64,000 bases of DNA, taken from Streptomyces sp. NBC_00708. Its GTDB lineage: Bacteria > Actinomycetota > Actinomycetes > Streptomycetales > Streptomycetaceae. The DNA lies in contig CP108997.1 of assembly GCA_036226585.1 (NCBI GenBank), forward strand, positions 6,820,001 through 6,884,000, in the 5' to 3' direction. Every line of letters starts with the position of its first letter. Position 1 is the stretch's first letter. A program made the position numbers and the translations under genes. This document shows, piece after piece, positions 1-8,177 of the stretch. The notes under the pieces are model-generated. The model did not search any database. It was given only the letters and a program-made list of their open reading frames with translations, and was not told the DNA's origin.

Positions 1-92
1 CCGAGCAGGGCGCCACCGCCCTTATCTCGGGCGAGGGCGTCCACGAGTGGGTGCACGACGGCCGTCACCTCCTCGGTTTCCCCTGCCACTGA
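1..92 (+). CDS. cbtB: CbtB, cobalt transporter small subunit (3' end only)
   Basis: Only the last 29 codons are inside the window. They end in HDGRHLLGFPCH followed by TGA, preceded by HEWV. This His-rich tail with a terminal CH is the hallmark of CbtB, the one-helix partner of CbtA in B12-regulated cobalt uptake. The next gene, 32 bases downstream on the same strand, is cbtA, which supports the call. The start and any upstream cobalamin riboswitch lie outside the window. Confidence 0.8.
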   Translation, partial: EQGATALISGEGVHEWVHDGRHLLGFPCH

Positions 93-124
93 ACGACTTG
101 CCGGCTGATCCAGGGGAATCCCAC

Positions 125-904
125 ATGAACTCCATATCTGTCAGAGCCCTGCTGGTCCGCGGCATGCTGGCCGGCCTGGTCGCGGGCGCGCTCGCACTGG
201 TCGTCGCCTACTTCCTCGGCGAGTCCCGCGTGGACGCGGCCATCGCGCTCGAAGAAGCGGCCCACAGCGCCCACGGCCACGACCACGGCGCCGCCGAGGA
301 ACTCGTCAGCCGCAGCATGCAGTCCACCGCGGGCCTCGCCACCGGTGTGCTCGTGTTCGGTGTAGCGGTCGGCGGCATCGCCGCGCTCGTCTTCTGCTAC
401 GCGCTGGGCCGCATGGGCCGGTTCGGTCCGCGTGCCACGGCCGCGCTGATCGCGGGCGCCGCGCTGGTGAGCGTGTACGTCGTGCCGTTCCTGAAGTACC
501 CGGCCAACCCGCCGGCCGTCGGCAACCCCGACACCATCGGCAAACGCACCGCGCTGTTCTTCCTGATGGTCGCCCTCAGTGTGCTGCTCGCCGTCGCCGC
601 CGTCATCATCGGCAAGCGGCTGGCGCCCCGCCTGGGCAACTGGAACGCGACGGTCGCGGCGGCGGCGGGCTACGTACTGCTGATCGGTCTCGCGTACGTG
701 TTCCTGCCCTCGTTCAACGAGGTCGGCAAGGACTTCCCGGCCACGCTGCTGTGGCAGTTCCGGCTGGCCACGCTCGCGGTGCAGGTCACGCTCTGGACCA
801 CGTTCGGCCTGGTCTTCGGCCATCTCACCGAACGGCTGCTCGTACCGAGGGCCGACGCGCTCGCGGGCGGCCGGACGGACCGGACGGCCGCGGCCGTGGG
901 ATGA
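125..904 (+). CDS. cbtA: CbtA family cobalt transporter subunit
   Basis: This encodes a 259-residue polytopic membrane protein. It has an N-terminal helix (residues about 8-30), a His-rich loop HGHDHG near residue 60 suited to metal binding, and then about four more hydrophobic segments. The family is a cobalt transporter that is typically controlled by B12 riboswitches and encoded beside cbtB, as here. The ATG at 125 was chosen because it follows the cbtB stop closely and begins directly before the first membrane helix; upstream in-frame codons overlap cbtB and code for unlikely Arg/Pro-rich sequence. Cobalt supply fits the other cobalamin genes in the window (cobF, riboswitches, ECF operon). 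A strong hairpin follows the stop. Confidence 0.85.
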   Translation: MNSISVRALLVRGMLAGLVAGALALVVAYFLGESRVDAAIALEEAAHSAHGHDHGAAEELVSRSMQSTAGLATGVLVFGVAVGGIAALVFCYALGRMGRFGPRATAALIAGAALVSVYVVPFLKYPANPPAVGNPDTIGKRTALFFLMVALSVLLAVAAVIIGKRLAPRLGNWNATVAAAAGYVLLIGLAYVFLPSFNEVGKDFPATLLWQFRLATLAVQVTLWTTFGLVFGHLTERLLVPRADALAGGRTDRTAAAVG

Positions 905-924
905 CGGTCGCCGTACGCGCCGCA

Positions 925-967
925 ACGGGCGGAGCCCGCCGGGTGGTTACCGGCGGGCTCCGCCCGT
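925..967. terminator. Bidirectional terminator hairpin between cbtA and the acetyltransferase gene
   Basis: An 18-bp perfect inverted repeat (925-942 with 950-967, 7-base loop) lies between two convergent genes whose stops are at 904 and 969. There is no clear T tract, as is usual for Streptomyces terminators. Its position just inside both 3' ends makes a shared terminator the natural reading. Confidence 0.8.
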
Positions 968-968
968 T

Positions 969-1463
969 CTACGCCGCCCACTCGACGGCGTAGAACCGCA
1001 GCGAGGCGTCCTCACCCACGAGGCGCATCCCGGCCGCCGTCATGACGTGCTGGGAGGCGAGGTTCCCGGCATCGGCGTCCCCGAGCACCCGGGCGACACC
1101 CTGTTCCCGGGCGAACCGGAGCAGCGCCCGGAGCGCCTCGGAGGCGTATCCCTGCCCGCGCACCGACTCCACGAGCCCGTAGCCGACGGTGACGCCGCCC
1201 CGCTCGTCCGGTACCCCGTGGAAGCCGATGCCGCCGATGACCACCCCGTCCGTACGGAGCCGTATCTCGTACGAGCCGAACGGGGTCGGATCGCCCCTCT
1301 CCGCGTGCGTGGCGAGGAAGCGTGCAGCGGCCCCCCGGTCGCCGGGGGACGGGTAGCCGGGGGCCCAGCGCACACCGGCCGCGGGCGCACCGGTCGCCAC
1401 GTGCTCGGCGTCGGCGACGGTCATGGCGTGCAGCAGCAGACGCGGTGTTTCGAGATCACTCAT
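969..1463 (-). CDS. GNAT family N-acetyltransferase
   Basis: This 164-residue protein has the RimJ/RimL-like GNAT pattern. It opens with ETPRLLLHAM, has a central strand VVIGGIGFHG, and then an acetyl-CoA loop of the type RGQGYASEALRALL (R/Q-x-x-G-x-G/A). It ends with a second helix containing NLASQHVMTAAGM. It probably transfers acetyl groups to a small amine or a protein N terminus, but the substrate cannot be read from sequence. The ATG at 1463 was preferred over a GTG six codons upstream because MSDLETPRL is the typical family N terminus. The gene is convergent with cbtA and stands alone. Confidence 0.85.
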   Translation of the reverse strand: MSDLETPRLLLHAMTVADAEHVATGAPAAGVRWAPGYPSPGDRGAAARFLATHAERGDPTPFGSYEIRLRTDGVVIGGIGFHGVPDERGGVTVGYGLVESVRGQGYASEALRALLRFAREQGVARVLGDADAGNLASQHVMTAAGMRLVGEDASLRFYAVEWAA

Positions 1464-1548
1464 GACCCTGTGGAGTATCACGCGACCGCCGGTCCCGGCA
1501 CCCGGATATGTCCCGCCCAGGTGCTGATCCGGGTGCGGTCGTGCGCGG

Positions 1549-1896
1549 CTACGCGGACCCGAGGTCCCCGGACAGCGCGGCGGCCAGCCGCAACTGCGTG
1601 TCCGCCTCGGCCTGCCGCCCCTGTCGCTCCAGGGTGCGGCCGAGCATCAGCCGGGCGTAGTGCTCCACGGGGTCGCGCTCCAGGACCGCCCGCAGCTCGG
1701 TCTCCGCCCGCCCGAGACTCGCCGAGTGGTAGTACGCACGCGCCAGCAGCAGCCGGGGCGCGACCTGCTCCGGGACCTCCTCCACGAGGCCGCCGAGAAT
1801 GCGGGCCGCGGTCGCGTACTCCTTCGCGTCGAAGAAGAAGCCCGCGCGCTCCCAGCGCTCGGCGGCGGTGCCGAACTCGTAGTAGCTGTCGCTCAT
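1549..1896 (-). CDS. Small tetratricopeptide-repeat protein
   Basis: This 115-residue soluble protein starts MSDSYYEFGTAAERWERAG and contains about two and a half TPR-like helix pairs (FFDAKEYATAARIL; RAYYHSASLGRAETELRAVL; GRTLERQGRQAEADTQLRLA). Such proteins act as protein-protein scaffolds. An AAGGAG site 6-8 bases upstream fixes the ATG at 1896; the reading frame continues upstream but without a ribosome site. It is transcribed divergently from the pirin gene, with 143 bases between starts. The partner is unknown. Confidence 0.8.
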   Translation of the reverse strand: MSDSYYEFGTAAERWERAGFFFDAKEYATAARILGGLVEEVPEQVAPRLLLARAYYHSASLGRAETELRAVLERDPVEHYARLMLGRTLERQGRQAEADTQLRLAAALSGDLGSA

Positions 1897-2039
1897 GTCA
1901 TCTCCTTGGTCGAGCGGGTCCGCCGGGGGGCTCCCACGGGCGTCCGATCCGCACAACACGCACAGATGGTTTAACATTCCACTAAATATTCGGCGTGGGC
2001 GCCGCCCGCCCCCACCCGCAGCGGAATAGGTTGAGCGCC

Positions 2040-3005
2040 ATGAGCAATCTCGATCGCCAGGCCGTCCCCACCGTCTGCGGAGGGCGGGGCTTCGTCGTCG
2101 CGGAACCCGTACGTGAACTGCTCGCCCCGCGCACGGTGCGGCTGGGCGAGTCCACCGAGGTGCGCAGGCTGCTGCCCAACCTCGGACGCCGCATGGTCGG
2201 CGCGTGGGCCTTCGTCGACCACTACGGCCCCGACGACATCGCCGACGAGCCCGGCATGCAGGTGCCGCCGCACCCGCACATGGGCCTGCAGACCGTCAGC
2301 TGGCTGCACGAGGGCGAGGTTCTGCACCGCGACAGCCTCGGCAGCCTCCAGACGGTCCGCCCGCGCGAACTCGGCCTGATGACCTCGGGCCGCGCGATCA
2401 GCCACTCCGAGGAGAGCCCCAAGCAGCACGCCGCCCTGCTCCACGGCGCCCAGCTCTGGGTGGCGCTGCCCGAGGCGCACCGTTTCACCGAACCCCACTT
2501 CCAGCACCACCGCGACCTGCCCACGGTCACCGCCCCCGGCCTCACCGCCACCGTGATCCTCGGCGAACTCGACGGCGCCACCTCGCCCGGCACCGCGTAC
2601 ACCCCGATCGTCGGCGCCGACCTCGCCCTGACCCGGGGCGCCTCGGCCCGCCTGCCGCTGGACCCCGACTTCGAGTACGCCGTGCTGTCGATGTCCGGCG
2701 AGGCCGAGGTCGACGGCGTTCCGGTCCTCCCCGGCTCCATGCTCTACCTCGGCTGCGGCCGCACGGAACTCCCCCTGCGCGCGGAGTCCGACGCCGGCCT
2801 GATGCTCCTGGGCGGCGAGCCGTTCGAGGAGGAGCTGGTGATGTGGTGGAACTTCGTGGCCCGCAGCCAGGAGGAGATCGAGCGGGCGCGCGAGGACTGG
2901 ATGACCGGCGACCGCTTCGGCACCGTACACGGCTATGACGGCCCGCCGATCCCGGCGCCGGCGCTGCCGGACGTGGCGCTGAAGCCGCGGGGGCGGGTGC
3001 GCTGA
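2040..3005 (+). CDS. Pirin family protein (cupin)
   Basis: This 321-residue bicupin carries the pirin signature. The N-terminal cupin has metal-ligand histidines in PPHPHMGLQTVSWLHEGEV and the later HSEESP region. The C-terminal pirin domain has VLPGSMLYLG and FEEELVMWWNFVARSQEEI. Pirins bind Fe(II) and are described either as quercetinase-like dioxygenases or as redox-responsive cofactors. All expected cupin histidines appear present. The ATG at 2040 begins MSNLDRQAVP; a longer frame upstream has no ribosome site. It is divergent from the TPR gene and monocistronic. Confidence 0.9.
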   Translation: MSNLDRQAVPTVCGGRGFVVAEPVRELLAPRTVRLGESTEVRRLLPNLGRRMVGAWAFVDHYGPDDIADEPGMQVPPHPHMGLQTVSWLHEGEVLHRDSLGSLQTVRPRELGLMTSGRAISHSEESPKQHAALLHGAQLWVALPEAHRFTEPHFQHHRDLPTVTAPGLTATVILGELDGATSPGTAYTPIVGADLALTRGASARLPLDPDFEYAVLSMSGEAEVDGVPVLPGSMLYLGCGRTELPLRAESDAGLMLLGGEPFEEELVMWWNFVARSQEEIERAREDWMTGDRFGTVHGYDGPPIPAPALPDVALKPRGRVR

Positions 3006-3107
3006 GCTGTGCTTTTGCGTCTACGAGGGATGCCCCTTCCCTCTCGGGGGTGAGCTCTGGAGACCAAGGCGTGCAAGCCCGCCGAGGCGGGGATGACTTA
3101 ATGCCGA

Positions 3108-3132
3108 CTCCCCTGACGAGCCGTCAGGGGAG
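3108..3132. terminator. Hairpin downstream of the pirin gene
   Basis: A 10-bp perfect inverted repeat (3108-3117 with 3123-3132, 5-base loop) lies about 100 bases after the pirin stop, where the island begins. It could terminate pirin transcription or be the end of a decayed insertion element; the sequence does not decide between them. Confidence 0.4.
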
Positions 3133-3225
3133 CTCGTTCGCTGGACAGGGTGCTGGCCGAAGTGCTCTCGGGTGACTGTTGAACCGCCGTGACGACGGCA
3201 AGCGCTCGGCGCTCGGAACGGTGTC

Positions 3226-3635
3226 TCATCGTGTTCGGGTCCGGGGGTGCTCGACGTTGCCATCGCGTGTCGGCTCTTCCGTGCTCCCGACCCTGTACGG
3301 GCCCTGAACATCGCGGGACAGCTCGGGGCAGTCAGTGACCAGCGGCACACACACGTATCGGGACCCGTCCCGGAACTGGAACTCGTCCTTCTGTGCCGCG
3401 CCCCCGCTGTCCGGCGGATTCTCCTCCGCTTCGTTGGTGCTCGGCTGTGCGGCTGTGTTGCCCGAGGCTCGGTCGGTGCCGTCGAGGGGCGGCATCCCCT
3501 ACTGCTGGGACCAGGCTTCGGATTCGGCCTGTTCCCCGGCCCGTTTGGCCGCGAGCCAGGCGGCCTTGTCCTGTTCTCTGTCAGCCTGGGTGGCCTTCCA
3601 GCAGTCGGTGCTTATCTGCACTTCACCTGAACGAG
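3226..3635 (-). pseudogene. Broken gene for a small Ala/Glu/Lys-rich hypothetical protein of integrative elements
   Basis: Read on the minus strand, about 3635-3502 codes for an amphipathic helical stretch (STDCWKATQADREQDKAAW, then AAKRAGEQAESEAWSQQ). It runs into TAG at 3499-3501 and then continues in the same frame with MPPLDGTDRAS from 3495. From memory, Streptomyces integrative elements carry an intact small protein with a helical segment leading directly into MPPL-G-x-x-K/R, so the TAG looks like a nonsense mutation. The rest of the frame to 3226 (89 codons after the stop) no longer resembles that family. No ribosome site supports the internal ATG. Confidence 0.4.
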
Positions 3636-3692
3636 TGCGACGCGAGGACGTAATCCGTCGTCGCGGGCTCCGCAGCTGGGTACCGTGTGCAC

Positions 3693-4367
3693 ATGTCCAT
3701 TGGCGCGGAGTTGCGTATGGTGCGCCGTGTCGACCGCTGGATGGAGATCATTCTGCCGAGGGTGGTCCGACGCGTAGTCAACGGCGAGGTGTCGCAACCT
3801 GGTTGGCTGCCTCGCCGCTGGCTGACCTTGGTGTCGGGTGACGTCGACCCGGACGCGGGTATCGGCGCAGTCTGGCTCGTCTGGCGTCCCGGGTCCGCGA
3901 AAGCGGTGACGCACACTGCATTGATCGAACGCTGCGGCGAGAAGTGGCAGTACACAGGCGGCGGCAGTGCGTCGGATGGTGACCTCCCTGCGGAGAGGCT
4001 GGCCGCGGGCCAGCCGGGGCAGGTCGGCATGATCGCGCTCGGCGGAGGCGCAGGTGCCCTGAGTTATGCCTACCGCCTGCAGCATCGTCATCCGGACTTC
4101 ATTGCGACGGCCCCGTGGGTCGGATCCAACGAACTCCAGGTGGCGACCGAGGTGGATCATCTCCTCCTCGGCGACCGACGGATCGATGTGCCCCGGCACG
4201 GCAGGCTCATCGTCGTCTGGAAGTCCCCGTCCAGAGGCCGCATGGGGATACGACCGCTCATCGTGGCTGTGGGGCGCGACGGTTCGGAACTCTCCAGGAT
4301 CGGCCCTCACGACGGTATGGACAGCTACACCTGGGCAAGGTTGCGCCGCGGTCAGGAGGAGCAATAG
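3693..4367 (+). CDS. Hypothetical protein, island-borne
   Basis: This encodes 224 residues, rich in Trp and Arg, with no signal peptide or clear membrane helix. The C-terminal half has beta-rich segments such as HGRLIVVWKSPSRGRMG and RPLIVAVGRDGSELSRIG. I do not recognise the family. The ATG at 3693 follows GTG CAC, which could also serve as a start six bases earlier; neither has a strong ribosome site. Codon bias supports a real gene. It stops seven bases before the truncated end of an integrase remnant on the other strand, which places it in the mobile-element debris. Confidence 0.55.
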   Translation: MSIGAELRMVRRVDRWMEIILPRVVRRVVNGEVSQPGWLPRRWLTLVSGDVDPDAGIGAVWLVWRPGSAKAVTHTALIERCGEKWQYTGGGSASDGDLPAERLAAGQPGQVGMIALGGGAGALSYAYRLQHRHPDFIATAPWVGSNELQVATEVDHLLLGDRRIDVPRHGRLIVVWKSPSRGRMGIRPLIVAVGRDGSELSRIGPHDGMDSYTWARLRRGQEEQ

Positions 4368-4374
4368 CTGCGAC

Positions 4375-4755
4375 CCCTCCGTGAACGCGTTCGCCCTGCT
4401 GCTCAGGGGCCTGCCGGCGGCAGAACCGCTGGCTTCGGCAAGCAGGGTTATGGAGGGGGTCATGGTGCAGCCAACCCGTCAGCACCGCGACCTCCGACTC
4501 CATCGCCCGCTCCCACCCGGTGCCCAGCTACCACAGCAGGCGGAACCACCGCAGCATCCCGTAGCCGTAGCTGCGGCAGGTCAGCGGGCTGGAATCCCCA
4601 AGCGCCAGGTCCCGCAGAAACGCGGTGACCGGCTCGACCTCGGTCCCCGTCTCATCGAGCATCGCGTACGGCGGATGTGCCCGGTTGACCTGCACCACTC
4701 GTCCGAGGCGAGGGATGGCCTGTCGGCCCTCCATCAACTCATCGCGCACATCCAT
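4375..4755 (-). pseudogene. Tyrosine-type site-specific integrase, N-terminal remnant with an in-frame stop
   Basis: The minus-strand frame begins MDVRDELMEGRQAIP. It contains the typical core-binding (SAM-like) segment of Streptomyces integrases: VEPVTAFLRDLALGDSSPLT and then CRSYGYGMLRWFRLLW. TAG follows at 4528-4530, and the same frame then continues LGTGWERAMESEVAVLTGWL, which is the expected next part of the domain. Similarity fades toward 4375. The catalytic domain (R..HxxR..Y) is absent. AAGGAG at 4762-4767 sits six bases before the ATG at 4755, so the old start is intact. This is a dead integrase, truncated and interrupted by a nonsense codon. Confidence 0.7.
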
Positions 4756-4953
4756 CACTTGCTCCTTGATCGCGGCCTGTTACGCCGTGACCAACGAGGC
4801 GAGGATGGTGCAGTTAACAGAGCATCTGCACCGGGTGCACCCGGCGGTGAGAGCCGCTTGGCGCGCTGACCCGGTCCGACATGGAACTCATCCCAGGTAC
4901 CACGCGTCTAGCTAGCTGTGATAGGGCGGAACGCTGCTTCTCGGAGGGGCAAA
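4756..4953. other. Intergenic region between divergent integrase remnant and kinase gene
   Basis: This holds the ribosome site of the dead integrase on the minus strand and the leader of the kinase on the plus strand. No intact gene is seen. It includes the short tandem CTAGCTAGCT near 4909. Confidence 0.5.
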
Positions 4954-6015
4954 GTGCGCAGCATTGCGATTGGTGGCTCTGAGTATGTAGTCGAAGGGGA
5001 GCTGGGCCGGGGTGGGATGGGGATCGTGCTTAAGGCACGGGACCTCAACCTTGATCGCCATGTGGCGATCAAGCTAATGCTGGATGCATCAGGGACCATC
5101 GACGCTGAACTGTTCCGCAGAGAGGGGCGCATGCTGGCAAAGTTGCCACCCGATCGCGGGATTGTCCCTGTTCATGCAGCCGACGAAGTCTGGTGGGAGG
5201 GCAAACGGCAGTTGTGCCTGGTCATGGGTTTCATCGAAGGTCGTTCCCTGGCCCATTACGCCAGAGACCCCAACTTCCCGACTGTCAGCGCACTGGCTAC
5301 CTGGTGCGCTCAGACCTGCGAGGCATTGGCCATTGCCCACGCGCAGGGAGTAATTCACCGTGACGTAAAACCTTCCAACATCATTATCTCCGATAATCAT
5401 GCATGGCTCATTGATTTTGGCATCTCCAGCCCCCAAGCAGACAGCTCCAGCGCATCTGGGTTTCCTATCGGGACTCCTCCATACATGTCTCCCGAGCAAG
5501 CTTCGCTCATCCCGCTGACCGGGCTGAGCGACCTGTACTCTGTCGGCGTCATGTTCTTCGAACTTCTTACGGGGGAACTTCCATTCCAGCATCAGGTGCA
5601 AAACGATGGCTGGGCGAGTTACCTCATGACCGTGCGTACCGAGTACCCTCCCTCCCTCGCTGGAGGTCCGGCGAATCTGGGTGCGGTCATGGATTCTCTA
5701 CTTAGGCGCGTCAAGTCGGGGCATCTCCCCTTCCCTGACGCCGTCTCGGCAGCAAGAGGACTTAGAGATATCGCATCGATTTGCAGAGCGGCGGAAGCAG
5801 GAAAAATAGCGCCGCTTCCGCCCATCAAGATCATTGATGATCTTGGATACGCTCGGACACCCGCCAGAGGAATGGTTGAGGTCGGTGCCGACTTCTCATA
5901 TTCGCCCGAGCGTCTGGACGGCGATACGCCAGAGTGGGCAAGGGGCAGTGACGACACTCGGATGGACTGGCAGCGAAAGTATCGCTTCCGGAACCGCAGG
6001 TTGGGTAACGGGTAG
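4954..6015 (+). CDS. Soluble Hanks-type serine/threonine protein kinase
   Basis: This is a 353-residue protein kinase. From the GTG at 4954, the Gly-rich loop GRGGMG is at residues 18-23 (after L17), the ATP lysine of AIK at 40, the catalytic loop HRDVKPSN with Asp137, and DFG with Asp154. An activation-loop end of type GTPPYMSPEQ follows. All catalytic residues are present. No membrane helix, PASTA, WD40 or other sensor domain follows; the last 80 residues are polar and unassigned, so it should be cytosolic. GGAGGGG at 4943-4949 with a 4-base gap selects GTG 4954 over GTG 4918. Base composition is visibly lower in G+C than flanking core genes, suggesting transfer. It is followed 20 bases later by a gene of unknown function, probably co-transcribed. 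Confidence 0.88.
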   Translation: MRSIAIGGSEYVVEGELGRGGMGIVLKARDLNLDRHVAIKLMLDASGTIDAELFRREGRMLAKLPPDRGIVPVHAADEVWWEGKRQLCLVMGFIEGRSLAHYARDPNFPTVSALATWCAQTCEALAIAHAQGVIHRDVKPSNIIISDNHAWLIDFGISSPQADSSSASGFPIGTPPYMSPEQASLIPLTGLSDLYSVGVMFFELLTGELPFQHQVQNDGWASYLMTVRTEYPPSLAGGPANLGAVMDSLLRRVKSGHLPFPDAVSAARGLRDIASICRAAEAGKIAPLPPIKIIDDLGYARTPARGMVEVGADFSYSPERLDGDTPEWARGSDDTRMDWQRKYRFRNRRLGNG

Positions 6016-6035
6016 AGAATTCAGGAGGTCCCCTC

Positions 6036-6572
6036 ATGCACGCACTCGAGATATCGTTCATTGACGAGGTCACCGCCCTCTGTCATGAGACAGAAGATGG
6101 CTGGGACCTGGGCCTTGGCGCGTTGGGGTTTGAACCCAATGGCGTACTTCTGCAGGCGCGCCCGGAACCGGGAGTCCTCGAGTCTCGAGGGCTAGTGCCG
6201 AAGGCCTGCTTCTCATTTGCGATCTGGCCCAGACGTACCTTCCCCCCCTTGGGGAAGACGTATGACTCGCATAATCCGCGACACCGCGCCATCCTTGAGA
6301 GTCGCGCACTTCCAAGTCTCTGGTACGTCAGGTATGACGACGCGGGCCTCTTCGGGAACCGCAGGGAATGGAAAATCGTTGGCCGAGGGAGCTACTCCAC
6401 AAGTGACCCCGACAAATTCCGAAAGATCGAGATCGAGAAGGTCGAAGTTCCCGTAAAGCAAAAGGGGACGGCGGAGGAGTTCATACTCCGCTACGCAACG
6501 GGCTCTTCGCTGGGGAGTCGCCTGGGAGGTGCAATGCAGGAGTCCTGGGCGTGGCCGGTTAGATACCCGTAG
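6036..6572 (+). CDS. Unknown protein encoded beside the island kinase
   Basis: This 178-residue soluble protein has a perfect AGGAGGT ribosome site nine bases before the ATG. It lies 20 bases after the kinase stop, so the two form an operon. It has many aromatic residues (IWPRRTFPPL, LPSLWYVRYDD, MQESWAWPVRYP at the C terminus) and a charged stretch EIEKVEVPVKQK. No signal peptide, helix-turn-helix or membrane segment is seen, and I do not recognise the family. Low-GC codons match the kinase, so both probably arrived together. It could be a substrate or regulator of the kinase; that is inference from position only. Confidence 0.7.
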   Translation: MHALEISFIDEVTALCHETEDGWDLGLGALGFEPNGVLLQARPEPGVLESRGLVPKACFSFAIWPRRTFPPLGKTYDSHNPRHRAILESRALPSLWYVRYDDAGLFGNRREWKIVGRGSYSTSDPDKFRKIEIEKVEVPVKQKGTAEEFILRYATGSSLGSRLGGAMQESWAWPVRYP

Positions 6573-6623
6573 TGGATTAAGGCCTCTCCAGGGTTGCCGA
6601 ATTTGAATTCCTTGGTTGCGCGC

Positions 6624-6825
6624 CTAGTCGCTCAAGCAATATCGGACCTCGGGGAAGTGCCCGCCAGCGTCAGGAGTGAGAGCTCGGAGACCCGCCCAGC
6701 CCTCGGATTTTGCGCGGGCTCGTCGGGTGATGAGGCCGGCTTCGAGGTCGTCGAGTCGGCTGATCATCTTCGGGCTGACCTGGAGAATGGGGCAGCGGAT
6801 GCCCCGTTGACCGAAGAGATGTCCC
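6624..6825 (-). pseudogene. C-terminal remnant resembling a phage-type integrase/recombinase
   Basis: An open stretch of 66 codons between TAG at 6826-6828 and TAG at 6624-6626 contains CPILQVSPKMISRLDDLEAG followed by RRARAKSEGWAG. This matches, from memory, the C-terminal helical tail (EA-L-x-R-R-A-R-A-x-x-E-G-W-x-G) of integrase-type recombinases common in Streptomyces elements. There is no start codon with a ribosome site and no catalytic domain. It is a decayed fragment. Confidence 0.4.
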
Positions 6826-6849
6826 CTACTTCTCGTTGGCCCGGCCCAG

Positions 6850-7071
6850 ATGCCTCGTCTTCAGGAGGGCCACGCCAACCTCATCGACCGCCTCCAGGAG
6901 GCCAAGGACCAGGGCTGGCTCGGCGAGGTCGCCGCCATCGAGACCACCATGGCCGCCGCGCAGAAGCTGGAGGAAATGCGCGACCGTGCAGCGCAGCCCT
7001 CCACCGTTCATCTCGGCATGCCCGACTTTCGCCGCGATGCCGGGCGAAGCAGCGCCGAGTTCAAGGACTGA
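6850..7071 (+). pseudogene. C-terminal remnant of an integrase, opposite strand
   Basis: The frame reads MPRLQEGHANLIDRLQEAKD, then QGWLGEVAAIETTMAAAQKL and later TVHLGMPDFRRDAGR before TGA. This is the helical C-terminal tail seen in Streptomyces tyrosine integrases: a helix, then GWLGE, then a terminal V-x-L-G-M/I-P motif. No catalytic domain precedes it. It lies head to head with the minus-strand fragment at 6624-6825. The N-terminal integrase remnant at 4375-4755 is on the other strand, so these are either different elements or products of an inversion. Confidence 0.5.
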
Positions 7072-7127
7072 TCTCCGACAGGATCTCGCTCTTCGGCTCG
7101 CGAAGGGCGGGCCGCTATCGTGCGACA

Positions 7128-7685
7128 GTGACCGGTTCTGCACAGCCTCCACTGCTCTTCCTCGATGTCGACGGACCCCTCATTCCCTTCGGAGCGACGC
7201 CGCAGCAGTACCCAAACGGCTATCCGACCTATCCGGTCCCAGAACCGCAGGGGGCCGGCGCGAATCCGTTGCTGGCCAGGATCAATCCGGCGCACGGGTC
7301 CCGGTTGGCGGCGCTGCCGTGCGATCTGGTCTGGGCCACGACATGGATGGCGGATGCGAATGAACACATAGCACCGCGGCCCGGCCTGCCGCAGTTGGCG
7401 GTGGTGATCTGGCCAGAGACGTCCGACCAAGAAGAGCAGGACGAGCGAGACGGACTGCACTGGAAGACCCGTGCTCTCGTCGACTCGGCTGCCGGACGCT
7501 CATTCACATGGGTCGACGACGAGATCACCGACACCGATCGCGCCTGGGTATCCGCGCACCATCCAGGACATGCTCTGCTCCATCGCGTCGACCCCCGCCT
7601 GGGCCTCGTCGAATCGGACTTCGTCACCCTCGACGACTGGTTGCGCAGGATTCACCAGGCACCCACGGCGCTCAGCGCGTCTTGA
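7128..7685 (+). CDS. HAD-like domain protein
   Basis: This is 185 residues from GTG 7128. It opens with the HAD nucleophile motif LLFLDVDGPLIPFG (DVDG) and later has WATTWMADAN and WVDDEITDTDRAW, matching HAD motifs II and IV (DD). It is a small soluble phosphatase-like protein with no evident cap domain. The substrate is unknown. A longer in-frame reading upstream runs through integrase debris and is not credible. The gene appears intact although it sits between two pseudogene regions. Confidence 0.75.
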   Translation: MTGSAQPPLLFLDVDGPLIPFGATPQQYPNGYPTYPVPEPQGAGANPLLARINPAHGSRLAALPCDLVWATTWMADANEHIAPRPGLPQLAVVIWPETSDQEEQDERDGLHWKTRALVDSAAGRSFTWVDDEITDTDRAWVSAHHPGHALLHRVDPRLGLVESDFVTLDDWLRRIHQAPTALSAS

Positions 7686-7794
7686 ACCTTCCCAAGTCAA
7701 CCCGTCCGCGACACGCCGAAGCCCTCGAACTTCACCAAGACTCTTCATCACCTTACTGTGAGCGGACCGGCGCTCGAACTCATCCCATTCGTCG

Positions 7795-8177
7795 CTAGTG
7801 ACGTCGCGGTAGTCGTCGTCGGGTGACCCCTTCGACTCCCTTGCGGGCGATGCGCATTCCGGTGTGCTTGCCCCGGAGCCATCGCCCCAGGTGAGGGACG
7901 CCGTACGCCTTGTCCGCATGCAGGCGCTGGGGCTTGACGTGCCGACCTCGGTGGGATCGTGTCTCGTTGGGTGACCGGTGATCATGGGCTTGAGCGCGAG
8001 GCTGTCGTGGGTGTTGGCCGCGGAGAGGCCGATGAGGAGGGGCAGTCCGTTCGCGTCCGGCAGGACGTGCGTCTTGGAACCTGGTTTGCCCCGGTCCACA
8101 GGGCTCGGACCTGTGAGTTCGCCTCCCCTTTTTCTTGGCCTCACTCCATTCGGTTCTGCGGGGAGCGGGACCGGCAT
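7795..8177 (-). pseudogene. IS5-type transposase remnant, frameshifted
   Basis: On the minus strand the conserved block GGELTGPSPVDRGKPGSKTH and then LPDANGLPLLIGLSAANTHD is the DDE transposase core of IS5-family elements of Streptomyces. The frame breaks near 7953, apparently by loss of one C. The continuation (HVKPQRLHADKAYGVPHL, then RIARKGVE) is readable in the next frame until TAG at 7795-7797. The C-terminal E region (RRRWVIERT in relatives) is missing. No intact inverted repeats could be assigned by eye. It is non-functional. Confidence 0.75.

Larger units (their letters stand above)
3006..3692. other. Gene-poor left edge of a degenerate island
   Basis: Between the pirin stop and the next convincing gene there is only a hairpin (3108-3132) and the broken minus-strand gene at 3226-3635. 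No intact open frame here has both a ribosome site and Streptomyces-like codon bias. Confidence 0.6.

Noticed and set aside
3012..3132. Possible IS200/IS605 right end or TnpB guide-RNA end downstream of pirin
   Set aside because: Only a 10-bp hairpin is seen; no TnpB C-terminal coding sequence could be read in any frame.
4066..4869. 267-codon plus-strand frame across the integrase remnant
   Set aside because: It overlaps the 3693-4367 gene in another frame and is antisense to the recognisable integrase sequence.
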